From NCBI GenBank assembly GCA_021823825.1, contig JAKANJ010000015.1:1-11456 (forward strand): 11,456 nt of DNA, read 5' to 3'. Origin of the DNA: a bacterium. GTDB lineage: Bacteria; Patescibacteriota; Minisyncoccia; Phycocordibacterales; UBA1550. The first letter of the stretch is position 1; each line of letters starts with the position of its first letter. A program made the translations under genes and the position numbers. The notes beneath the pieces are model-generated. The model made no database searches and was not told the origin of the DNA. It saw nothing but the letters and a program-made list of their open reading frames with translations. Of the stretch, positions 5,030 to 10,915 are shown one piece after another.

Positions 5030-5470
5030 ATGACAAATCGAAAGCAAAAGGTTGAAGAACTTATGGAAAGGATTCATGCGATGAAACGTCAAATGACGAT
5101 TGGCGCATCTTCTTGCACTAAAATGCCCCGCATTACACCCGCCCAGTGGGGGGTCGTTGTCCTCATCGAGCAAAGAAATGGAAGTACAGTAAAAGATATT
5201 GCTACCGCACTTGGTGTGACAAGCAGTGCGGCAACTCAGCTTGTGGATGGTTTGGTTGCAAGCGGATATGTTACCCGGAAGCAGGACCCAAAAGATCGAC
5301 GGAGAGTGACATTGATGCTCTCTGTTGAAACCAAGAGGCACGTGTCGCAGATGAAGGAGCAAGTCTCAAAACGATTACTTAAATTCTTTAAGATATTAGA
5401 TGATAAAGAGTTTGACCAATATATTCGGCTCAACGAGAAACTCTCAAGAGCACTTTTAAAGAAAAATTAA
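5030..5470 (+). CDS. MarR-family transcriptional regulator
   Basis: A 146-residue winged helix-turn-helix regulator. The DNA-binding core runs from ITPAQWGVVVLIEQ (about 36-49) through TVKDIATALGVTSSAATQLV, the helix-turn-helix, to the wing GYVTRKQDPKDRRRVTLMLS. Flanking helices at about 3-25 and 105-145 form the dimer interface. Family members repress drug-efflux or stress genes and release DNA on binding small phenolic ligands or on oxidation. Cys19 is the only cysteine, so a Cys switch is possible but unproven. I chose ATG 5030 because an upstream in-frame TTG (4976) is the -35 box of its promoter, so a longer protein could not be made from that promoter. It lies 19 bp before the efflux adaptor gene, the likely target together with its own gene. 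Confidence 0.93.
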   Translation: MTNRKQKVEELMERIHAMKRQMTIGASSCTKMPRITPAQWGVVVLIEQRNGSTVKDIATALGVTSSAATQLVDGLVASGYVTRKQDPKDRRRVTLMLSVETKRHVSQMKEQVSKRLLKFFKILDDKEFDQYIRLNEKLSRALLKKN

Positions 5471-5473
5471 TAG

Positions 5474-5489
5474 ATTTATAATAATAAAT
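5474..5489. promoter_or_regulatory. -10 box and overlapping inverted repeat before the efflux operon
   Basis: ATTTAT-AATA-ATAAAT is a perfect 6-4-6 inverted repeat. It contains TATAAT (5477-5482), which ends 7 nt before the adaptor ATG at 5490, implying a leaderless start for the efflux operon. A weak TTTTAA lies at the -35 position. The repeat is all A/T, so symmetry by chance is possible. If real, it would let the MarR protein block this promoter. Confidence 0.5.
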
Positions 5490-7055
5490 ATGCCAGCAAT
5501 TTTGAAGAAGGTACCAATGTTTGCAAAATCTAAATGGATGCTTTGGGTTGTATTGCCAATCTTGGTTATCATTGGGGGGTACTTTCTTTTCTTTCATAAG
5601 AGCACAAAATACCAATATATAACAGTGCAGAAGGGGTCTATCACAGAGTCTGTATCTGTTACGGGCAACACGGTGCCGAACAAGAGTGTTTCCCTCGCTT
5701 TTGGTAGCAGTGGTATTATTTCTAGCGTCAATTCTGATCTTGGGGAGCAAGTATATGCCGGTCAGGTTCTTGCAGAGCTTAACACTAACGATCTTTCTGC
5801 TCAGCTCCAGCAGGCCCTCGCAAGTGTTTCAGCTGAACAAGCAAAGCTTGCCGGCCTCCAAGCTGGCTCGCGACCGGAAGATATTGCAGCCTCTCAGGCC
5901 GCCCTTGATAAAGCTAAACAAGATCTAGCCAACATGTACGCAAGTATCAGCGATACTTCTACGGACAGCTATGCGAAAGCAAACGACGCGGTGCGCATAC
6001 AGGTAAACTCTTTTTTCTCAAATGCCGAAACAGCAAGTCCTTTGCTTACTTATTCAACCGTTGATTCTCAAACGCTAAACGATGTGCAAACGGAACGTTT
6101 TAACGTAAGCATTGATCTCAACAAGTGGCAGGCACAGCTCTCGAATATTGATACATCTGATGCGGGGCTAGAGTTGCTCATGCAAGACGAGATTTCCTAC
6201 CTAACTGACGTGAGACAATTGTTGAACAATCTTTCAAACACGTTGAACACTGCTCCTTCGTTGAGCGCGACAACACTGGCTGCCAATAAAGCCAGCGTTT
6301 CTATTGCACTTAATGAGGTAAATACTGCAACAAAAAATCTTAATACAATTTCTCAGTCAATTGCATCACAAAAATTAACTGTTTCACAGTTGCAGGCGCA
6401 ACTTGCACTTAAACAAGCGGGAACACTTCCTACGGACATATCTGCACAGCAGGCAAATGTTGAACAGGCACAGGCAAATGTTGATAGTGTGAGAGCAAAA
6501 ATACAAAACGCACAAATTATTGCCCCTATTAGCGGCACGGTTACTCAGTTCGATGCAAAGATTGGACAGCTCGCATCACCAACTGTTCCTTTAGTTTCAA
6601 TCATGTCTGACAGCGGCTATGAAGTTGATGTTGGGGTTTCTGAAATTGACGTCGGCAAGATATTGGTCGGCGATACCGCCACAATGACGCTTGATGCTTT
6701 CCCGAACGAGACCTTTAAAGGAACAGTATTTTATATAGCACCCGCTGAAACAAATACATTAGGCGTAATCACTTACCAGGTTAAGATTTCGTTTGACAAA
6801 GCGGACCAGCGGCTTAAGAGTGGGCTCACTGCAAACATTGACATACAAACAAAACACAAGGACAATGTGTTGATTCTTCCTCAGTATGGCATTCTGCAAA
6901 ATGATTCAGGAACATTTGTAGAAACGGTTGTAAATAATAAAATTGTTCAGACCCCTGTTGTGTTAGGAATTCAAGACCAAAAGGGGGATGTTGAGGTAAT
7001 TAGTGGTGTAACTGAAGGTGAACAAGTTCTCAACATCGGGCTCAAGGCACAATGA
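5490..7055 (+). CDS. HlyD/MacA-type efflux adaptor (membrane fusion protein)
   Basis: A 521-residue membrane-anchored adaptor for the ABC transporter that follows. A short basic N-terminus and one helix (about 17-34) anchor it. The lipoyl halves are at 73-97 (GIISSVNSDLGEQVYAGQVL) and 342-371 (IIAPISGTVTQFDAKIGQLA). Between them is an alpha-helical section of some 245 residues. It comprises outer coiled-coil arms (100-150, 290-340) and an extra block (150-290) beginning around DSYAKANDAVRIQ. Related stretches AGSRPEDIAASQA (125-137) and AGTLPTDISAQQA (310-322) mark the two arms. The beta-barrel (377-452) and membrane-proximal domain (455-521) complete the family order. In Gram-negatives such adaptors link to TolC; no outer-membrane channel gene is here. 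The start at 5490 fits the leaderless promoter; ATG 5517 is an alternative. It overlaps the ATPase by 4 bp (ATGA). Confidence 0.92.
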   Translation: MPAILKKVPMFAKSKWMLWVVLPILVIIGGYFLFFHKSTKYQYITVQKGSITESVSVTGNTVPNKSVSLAFGSSGIISSVNSDLGEQVYAGQVLAELNTNDLSAQLQQALASVSAEQAKLAGLQAGSRPEDIAASQAALDKAKQDLANMYASISDTSTDSYAKANDAVRIQVNSFFSNAETASPLLTYSTVDSQTLNDVQTERFNVSIDLNKWQAQLSNIDTSDAGLELLMQDEISYLTDVRQLLNNLSNTLNTAPSLSATTLAANKASVSIALNEVNTATKNLNTISQSIASQKLTVSQLQAQLALKQAGTLPTDISAQQANVEQAQANVDSVRAKIQNAQIIAPISGTVTQFDAKIGQLASPTVPLVSIMSDSGYEVDVGVSEIDVGKILVGDTATMTLDAFPNETFKGTVFYIAPAETNTLGVITYQVKISFDKADQRLKSGLTANIDIQTKHKDNVLILPQYGILQNDSGTFVETVVNNKIVQTPVVLGIQDQKGDVEVISGVTEGEQVLNIGLKAQ

Positions 7056-7762
7056 TTGAAGTAAGTAATCTAAAAAAAGAATATGTAGAAGAAGAAACTC
7101 CAACGCAAGCACTTCGCGGGGTAACTTTTTCGATTGAAAAAGGAGAATTTGTTTCCATCATGGGCCCCTCTGGTTCAGGAAAATCCACGCTCCTCCATAT
7201 TCTAAGTTTTTTGGATAGACCAACGGGTGGTTCTTACAAGTTCCAAGGGAAGGGTATTGATGAAATGGACGATCAGGAGCTCGCACAGGTTCGAAACAAA
7301 GATATGGGCTTCGTTTTTCAATCATTCAACCTCCTTTCTCGTTTAACCGTATACGATAATGTTGAGATTCCGCTTCTCTACTCAGATATTTCTCCCTCAA
7401 AGAGAAAGAAAACGATCGAAGAAGCGGTTAAGTCTGTTGGTCTCGAGGAAAAACTGTATACGGAGGCAGGGAAGCTTTCTGGAGGGCAAAAACAACGTGT
7501 TGCTATTGCCCGCGCACTTGTTGTGGACCCAAACGTGATTTTTGCAGATGAGCCAACGGGGAATCTTGACTCAGAGTCGGGTTACCAGGTCATGGAAATC
7601 CTTGAAGCACTCAATAAGAAGGGTCGTACGGTAGTTCTTGTTACGCACGAAACACAAACGGCGGAATACGCAGACCGAATAATTAGAATCAAAGATGGGA
7701 TTGTTGAGAGCGATAAAAAGATTATCGCAGTTCGTGATCGCGGTGCCCAAAGCCTCAAATAA
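7052..7762 (+). CDS. ABC transporter ATP-binding protein (MacB/LolD-type)
   Basis: A 236-residue nucleotide-binding subunit. Walker A is GPSGSGKST (38-46) and the Q-loop is FVFQSFNLL (Gln90). The signature is LSGGQKQRVAIARAL (142-156), Walker B is VIFADEPTGNLDS (162-174) and the switch is VLVTHE (His199). The FNLLSRLTVYDNVEIPLLY segment is typical of the MacB/LolD/FtsE branch, which powers mechanotransmission transporters rather than ordinary import. The C-terminal tail after 218 (ESDKKIIAVRDRGAQSLK) is basic and variable. It starts within the adaptor stop codon (ATGA) and ends one base before the permease start, so the three genes are translationally linked. The ATPase should work as a dimer on the cytoplasmic face, moving a hydrophobic or peptide substrate outward. 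The substrate is not evident. Confidence 0.96.
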   Translation: MIEVSNLKKEYVEEETPTQALRGVTFSIEKGEFVSIMGPSGSGKSTLLHILSFLDRPTGGSYKFQGKGIDEMDDQELAQVRNKDMGFVFQSFNLLSRLTVYDNVEIPLLYSDISPSKRKKTIEEAVKSVGLEEKLYTEAGKLSGGQKQRVAIARALVVDPNVIFADEPTGNLDSESGYQVMEILEALNKKGRTVVLVTHETQTAEYADRIIRIKDGIVESDKKIIAVRDRGAQSLK

Positions 7763-7763
7763 C

Positions 7764-9014
7764 ATGCTTTTTAGAGACGCATTTAAAACATCAACTCGAA
7801 GCCTTATGCGCGGTAAAATGCGTTCCGTGTTAACAATGCTCGGTATCGTTATTGGTATTGCTTCGGTAATTATCCTCATGTCTATTGGACAGTCGGCACA
7901 GGATTTAATTTTGGGGCAAGTCCAAAGTATTGGTTCAAACCTTATCATCGTTATTCCAGGCGCACCAAGTAATGGCAGATTTTCCTCTCCCGCATCTGCC
8001 CAAGGCATCGTTATCACAAGTTTGCAGGAAAGAGATGTGAACGCGTTGGAGCGCGAGCCCTCTGTAGATATGGCAGTTCCTGAAGTCCGCGGACAAGGAA
8101 GCGCCGTGTATGGAAATAACAATGTAAATATCAATTTTACTGGTTCCACTGCAGATTTTTTTGCAGTAAGCAATTTGGGGAAAGTATCGAAAGGTCAAAC
8201 TTTTTCAAAAGCCGATGTTGACTCTGGTAATCACGTTGTAGTAATAGGGCCAGATCTTGCCAATACTTTGTTTGGAGCAAATGTTAACCCTATTGATAAA
8301 ATTATACATATTAAAAATGTTTCGTTCCGAGTTGTCGGCGTTTTGGAAAAAGGGGGGACAGGTGCATTCGGTGTTGATATAGGAAACATCGTGGTTATGC
8401 CGATCAGTGTTGCCCAGAAACAACTTTTGGGGATTACTTATTATAATGTCATTGTGATACAGGCAAACCCAAGTTATGACATAAACTTTGCGAAATCGCG
8501 TATAACGTTTGCCTTGCGACAAGACCATGGTATTACCGATCCTAAAAAAGATGATTTTACCATACAAACGCAGGCGGATATCCTGTCAATTCTAGGAAGC
8601 ATTACTTCAATATTGACACTGTTTTTGGCAGCGATAGCGTCAATATCTCTTGTTGTTGGCGGTATCGGTATCATGAACATTATGCTTGTTTCGGTGACAG
8701 AAAGAACACGAGAAATTGGTTTAAGAAAAGCGGTTGGTGCAACAAACAATGATATTTTGCAACAGTTTCTTATTGAATCAGTCCTCCTTACTTTAGTGGG
8801 TGGAATTGTCGGCGTTACTGTTGGTGCGATTTTTGTTGGTCTAACATATGTTGTTCTTTCAACATTCTTTTCTATCGGGTGGGTATTTGCATTTCCAATT
8901 TCTTCAGTGATTCTTAGTATGGTTGTTTCAGGAATTGCTGGTATCGCTTTTGGTATTTATCCTGCTCGTCAGGCAGCCTTGAAAAATCCTATTGACGCGT
9001 TGAGGTATGAATAA
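7764..9014 (+). CDS. MacB/FtsX-type ABC transporter permease
   Basis: A 416-residue permease with the four-helix MacB layout. A first helix (about 21-41, after RSLMRGKMRSVLTMLGIVIG) is followed by a large external domain of some 230 residues. The FtsX domain comes next, with helices near 275-310, 333-363 and 376-402. The conserved cytoplasmic stretch VSVTERTREIGLRKAVGATN and the closing YPARQAALKNPIDALRYE are textbook MacB features. The start is ATG 7764, one base after the ATPase stop. The in-frame ATG at 7695 would add 23 residues inside the ATPase gene and put a basic segment ahead of the normal N-terminus. With the adaptor and ATPase it forms a MacAB-like exporter, probably for a macrolide-like, peptide or toxic compound. 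Its stop overlaps the GIY-YIG gene by 8 bp. Confidence 0.95.
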   Translation: MLFRDAFKTSTRSLMRGKMRSVLTMLGIVIGIASVIILMSIGQSAQDLILGQVQSIGSNLIIVIPGAPSNGRFSSPASAQGIVITSLQERDVNALEREPSVDMAVPEVRGQGSAVYGNNNVNINFTGSTADFFAVSNLGKVSKGQTFSKADVDSGNHVVVIGPDLANTLFGANVNPIDKIIHIKNVSFRVVGVLEKGGTGAFGVDIGNIVVMPISVAQKQLLGITYYNVIVIQANPSYDINFAKSRITFALRQDHGITDPKKDDFTIQTQADILSILGSITSILTLFLAAIASISLVVGGIGIMNIMLVSVTERTREIGLRKAVGATNNDILQQFLIESVLLTLVGGIVGVTVGAIFVGLTYVVLSTFFSIGWVFAFPISSVILSMVVSGIAGIAFGIYPARQAALKNPIDALRYE

Positions 9015-9285
9015 GACTGCAGGGGCCAAGACAGAACACTTCGTATACATCCTCGAGTGTGCAGATGGAACACTATACGTTGGGTATACAAATAATATTG
9101 AAAGGCGGCTGATTCAGCATAATAGCTCCAAGCAAGGCGCGCATTATACAAAAACACGGCGTCCTGTTAAACTTAGATACTCCGAACTATTTAGTACGCG
9201 TGGTGCAGCTCTTAGCCGAGAATCCGAAATTAAGAAATGGTCGCGAAAGAAGAAGCTGCAATTGATCTATTCAGGCATGTTATAA
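9007..9285 (+). CDS. GIY-YIG nuclease-domain protein (UPF0213/YhbQ-like)
   Basis: A 92-residue single-domain protein. The motif elements are VYILECADGTLYVGYTNNIE (residues 13-32; VYI and YVG stand for GIY and YIG), RRLIQHN with Arg34, GAHYTKTRRPVKL and ESEIKKWSRKKKLQLI with Glu73 as the likely metal-binding glutamate. The length and order match the small bacterial UPF0213 group, whose members may nick or bind DNA but have no agreed cellular role. It has no extra DNA-binding domain, so it is not a homing endonuclease or UvrC. The ATG lies 8 bp inside the end of the permease gene, suggesting co-translation with the efflux operon, though functional linkage is not implied. Its stop codon is part of the next promoter's -10 box. 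Confidence 0.93.
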   Translation: MNKTAGAKTEHFVYILECADGTLYVGYTNNIERRLIQHNSSKQGAHYTKTRRPVKLRYSELFSTRGAALSRESEIKKWSRKKKLQLIYSGML

Positions 9286-9286
9286 T
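9278..9286 (+). promoter_or_regulatory. Extended -10 promoter of folD, overlapping the previous stop codon
   Basis: TGTTATAAT (TG 9278-9279, TATAAT 9281-9286) is a perfect extended -10. The TAA stop of the GIY-YIG gene (9283-9285) is inside it. Transcription would start near 9293, leaving a leader of about 49 nt before the folD ATG. No -35 is needed or clear. Confidence 0.6.
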
Positions 9287-9341
9287 AGAACGCTAACGAA
9301 GAAAGATTTTGTAAATGTGGTCATAATTTAATCAGTTTTTA

Positions 9342-10145
9342 ATGATAGTTGACGGTAAGAAAATTGCAAAAAATCTTGAGGAGAAGCTCGTTACGGAGCT
9401 TTTGTTTTCGTCTCCGAAAAAGGTTTGTTTTGTCGTATTTGGTGGAAACGTGGCTACTGCACAATTTGTGAAAATGAAATCGCAAATTGCGGAGCGCGTA
9501 GGCATTGCCGTGAGGACAGAAATATACTCCGAGGTTACAACCACCGAAGAGGCGGTAAAAAAGATACGTGATCTTGAAAAAAAAGACTGTGATGGGATCG
9601 TCGTACAACTACCGCTCACGAGCGGCATCGACGCTCAAACTGTTCTTGATGAGGTTCCACCACTTAAAGATATTGACGTTTTGGGTACGATTGCAAAAAG
9701 AAGCTATGCTGATGGGAAAATAGATAGAATGCCACCAGTTGCACGAGCGGTGCATGAGGTTTTGGATGCCTATAATATTAAGCTTAAGAACAAAAAAATT
9801 GTTGTGGCGGGGCAGGGGCGTCTCGTTGGAGAGCCTGTGCACCTGATGCTTTTGGGCATGAAGATACCACACCGTATCGTTGATATTAATACGAGCGAAA
9901 AAGATAAATTATTGCTGTTTAAAAGTGCCGATATCATTATTTCTGGAATGGGAGTGCCGTATGCCATAAAACCACATATGGTAAACAAGGGCGTTGTGCT
10001 TATTGATGCAGGCACGAGCGAGCAGGGCGGCAAACTGGTTGGCGATATTGACCCAAAATGTGCAGAAAATGCTTCACTCTTTACTCCTGTTCCTGGTGGA
10101 ATTGGCCCAATTACTGTAGTGAGTCTTTTAAGAAATTTGTTATAA
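9342..10145 (+). CDS. folD: Divergent FolD: methylenetetrahydrofolate dehydrogenase/cyclohydrolase
   Basis: A 267-residue enzyme that interconverts 5,10-methylene- and 10-formyl-tetrahydrofolate for purine and formyl-Met synthesis. The family landmarks are the N-terminal DGKKIAKNLEEKL, the active-site helix FVKMKSQIAERVGI with Lys46, DGIVVQLPLTSGI with Gln89, and PLKDIDVLG with Asp112. Downstream are a nucleotide-binding loop VVAGQGRLVGEPV (154-166) and the closing TPVPGGIGPITVVSLLRN. The sequence departs from standard FolD in four places: the tyrosine usually four residues before the active-site Lys is Phe42, DGFH is replaced by DVLG, the PCTP motif is replaced by PPVARA (131-136), and the GRS of the cofactor loop is GQGR. 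Both activities probably remain since Lys, Gln and Asp are kept, but cofactor preference may differ. It is shorter than the usual 280-300 residues. No Shine-Dalgarno motif precedes the ATG. Confidence 0.9.
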   Translation: MIVDGKKIAKNLEEKLVTELLFSSPKKVCFVVFGGNVATAQFVKMKSQIAERVGIAVRTEIYSEVTTTEEAVKKIRDLEKKDCDGIVVQLPLTSGIDAQTVLDEVPPLKDIDVLGTIAKRSYADGKIDRMPPVARAVHEVLDAYNIKLKNKKIVVAGQGRLVGEPVHLMLLGMKIPHRIVDINTSEKDKLLLFKSADIIISGMGVPYAIKPHMVNKGVVLIDAGTSEQGGKLVGDIDPKCAENASLFTPVPGGIGPITVVSLLRNLL

Positions 10146-10146
10146 T
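10138..10146 (+). promoter_or_regulatory. Extended -10 promoter of the Trp-rich membrane protein, leaderless
   Basis: TGTTATAAT (TG 10138-10139, TATAAT 10141-10146) contains the folD stop TAA (10143-10145) and ends 6 nt before the ATG at 10153. It is identical to the nine bases at 9278-9286. Confidence 0.6.
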
Positions 10147-10152
10147 TGAAAG

Positions 10153-10446
10153 ATGATTAAAAAATACATTGACTATTTAAAAGATAACCCTGAGGGTTTT
10201 TGGTTCAAACGCAAGCGCTACGGTTGGGGGTGGACACCTGCTACTTGGCAGGGCTGGGCGGTAGTTGCTGGGTATCTTCTTGTTGTTTTATACCTTTTCA
10301 GAAACATAGGGATGGCATCATCTTCTGCCCAGGACGCGTTGATGGGTGTAACAGCGCCTGTTATCATCGCAACAGCAATTTTAATTTATATCAGTTATAA
10401 AAAAGGCGAAAAGCCTCGTTGGCAATGGGGTCCTCCTAAAAAATAA
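10153..10446 (+). CDS. Small Trp-rich two-helix membrane protein (97 aa), function unknown
   Basis: A 97-residue protein. The N-terminal third is basic and aromatic: FWFKRKRYGWGWTPATWQGW (17-36) has five tryptophans and four Lys/Arg and should lie at the cytoplasmic membrane face. Two membrane helices follow, about 35-51 and 64-84. The tail YKKGEKPRWQWGPPKK is again basic and Trp-containing, which puts both ends inside. The KRKRYGWGWTPATWQGW motif looks conserved in a family of small bacterial hypothetical membrane proteins, but I cannot name a function. It has its own leaderless-type promoter overlapping the folD stop. It is the last + strand gene before a convergent regulator. No terminator is seen in the 44 bp that separate them. 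Confidence 0.8.
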   Translation: MIKKYIDYLKDNPEGFWFKRKRYGWGWTPATWQGWAVVAGYLLVVLYLFRNIGMASSSAQDALMGVTAPVIIATAILIYISYKKGEKPRWQWGPPKK

Positions 10447-10490
10447 TACATCGCGCACCCTGAGCTGCTATCCATAAAGTTAGCCTGAAA

Positions 10491-10820
10491 CTAAAGGTAT
10501 TTCCCTCCATATTCTTTCATTGACTCTATGATTTTATAAAGAGCTTTGCCATTTTTCGTGAGAGTATATTCTACTCGTGGGGGTTTTTTATTTAATGCAG
10601 TTCTTTTAATTATACCTTGGCTCTCAAGATGTTTAAGTTTTTTAACTATAGTACGCGTGCTTACTCCAGAAAGAGACGATTGCAAATCACTAAAACGCTT
10701 GGGCATTATGAGGAGGTCGCGAATGATAAGTAAGGTAAAGGTATCACCAACCAAATTGGCCGTTTTTGCGATTGGGCATGCGCCACATATTTTTTTTTCT
10801 TGGTTCTTCGTTCGCAACAT
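10491..10820 (-). CDS. HxlR-family (DUF24) winged-helix transcriptional regulator
   Basis: A 109-residue - strand regulator. From the ATG, residues 9-16 (KKICGACP) carry Cys12 and Cys15 beside the family's conserved Cys-Pro. Then come AKTANLVGDTFTLLIIRDLL, the recognition region RFSDLQSSLSGVSTRTIVKKLKHLES and the wing GIIKRTALNKKPPRVEYTLT. A dimer helix ends the protein. In Bacillus subtilis, YodB and HypR of this family sense quinones or disulfide stress through that cysteine and control nitroreductases. Here the divergent neighbour is a nitroreductase, and an inverted repeat lies between the two. I used ATG 10820; an in-frame GTG at 10829 would add three residues. It converges on the membrane protein gene at 10153-10446. 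Regulation of the nitroreductase is inferred, not shown. Confidence 0.93.
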   Translation of the reverse strand: MLRTKNQEKKICGACPIAKTANLVGDTFTLLIIRDLLIMPKRFSDLQSSLSGVSTRTIVKKLKHLESQGIIKRTALNKKPPRVEYTLTKNGKALYKIIESMKEYGGKYL

Positions 10821-10842
10821 TATTGCCACTACGATAGCATAG

Positions 10843-10866
10843 TTACTAATACTTTACAAAGTAAAG
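10843..10866. promoter_or_regulatory. Candidate HxlR operator between the divergent genes
   Basis: TACTTT-AC-AAAGTA (10850-10863) is a perfect 14-bp inverted repeat. Overlapping it is CTTTAC-AAA-GTAAAG (10852-10866), and an outer pair TTACT (10843-10847) and AGTAA (10860-10864) is also present. It covers the probable -35 of the HxlR gene on the - strand (TTGTAA, 17 bp before TATCGT), which would allow autorepression. It lies about 17 bp upstream of the nitroreductase -35. Confidence 0.55.
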
Positions 10867-10882
10867 CGCCTCATCTATACTA

Positions 10883-10909
10883 TTGCTGTTACAAATAGTT
10901 ATATATAAT
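10883..10909 (+). promoter_or_regulatory. Promoter of the nitroreductase, leaderless
   Basis: A perfect TATAAT (10904-10909) ends 6 nt before the ATG at 10916. TTGCTG (10883-10888) is a possible -35 with a short 15-bp spacer. No Shine-Dalgarno sequence is present, so the RNA probably begins at or next to the ATG. Confidence 0.6.
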
Positions 10910-10915
10910 ACCCAT

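Noticed and set aside
7695..7763. Upstream ATG for the permease inside the ATPase gene
   Set aside because: It would add 23 residues over the ATPase C-terminus. ATG 7764, one base after the ATPase stop, gives the standard MacB N-terminus.
7571..8173. 200-codon - strand open frame across the ATPase/permease junction
   Set aside because: It spans two well-identified + strand genes on the opposite strand. It has no promoter and no recognisable domain.
9007..9285. GIY-YIG gene as a homing endonuclease or mobile element
   Set aside because: It is a 92-residue single-domain UPF0213-type protein with no DNA-binding extension, intron, repeats or transposase nearby.
9322..9327. CATAAT as the folD -10 box
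   Set aside because: It has no -35 or TG extension and lies 14 nt before the ATG. The perfect TGTTATAAT at 9278-9286 is a better candidate.
10447..10490. Terminator between the convergent genes
   Set aside because: Only a four-pair TTAG/CTAA hairpin without a proper T-run is visible, which is too weak to call.
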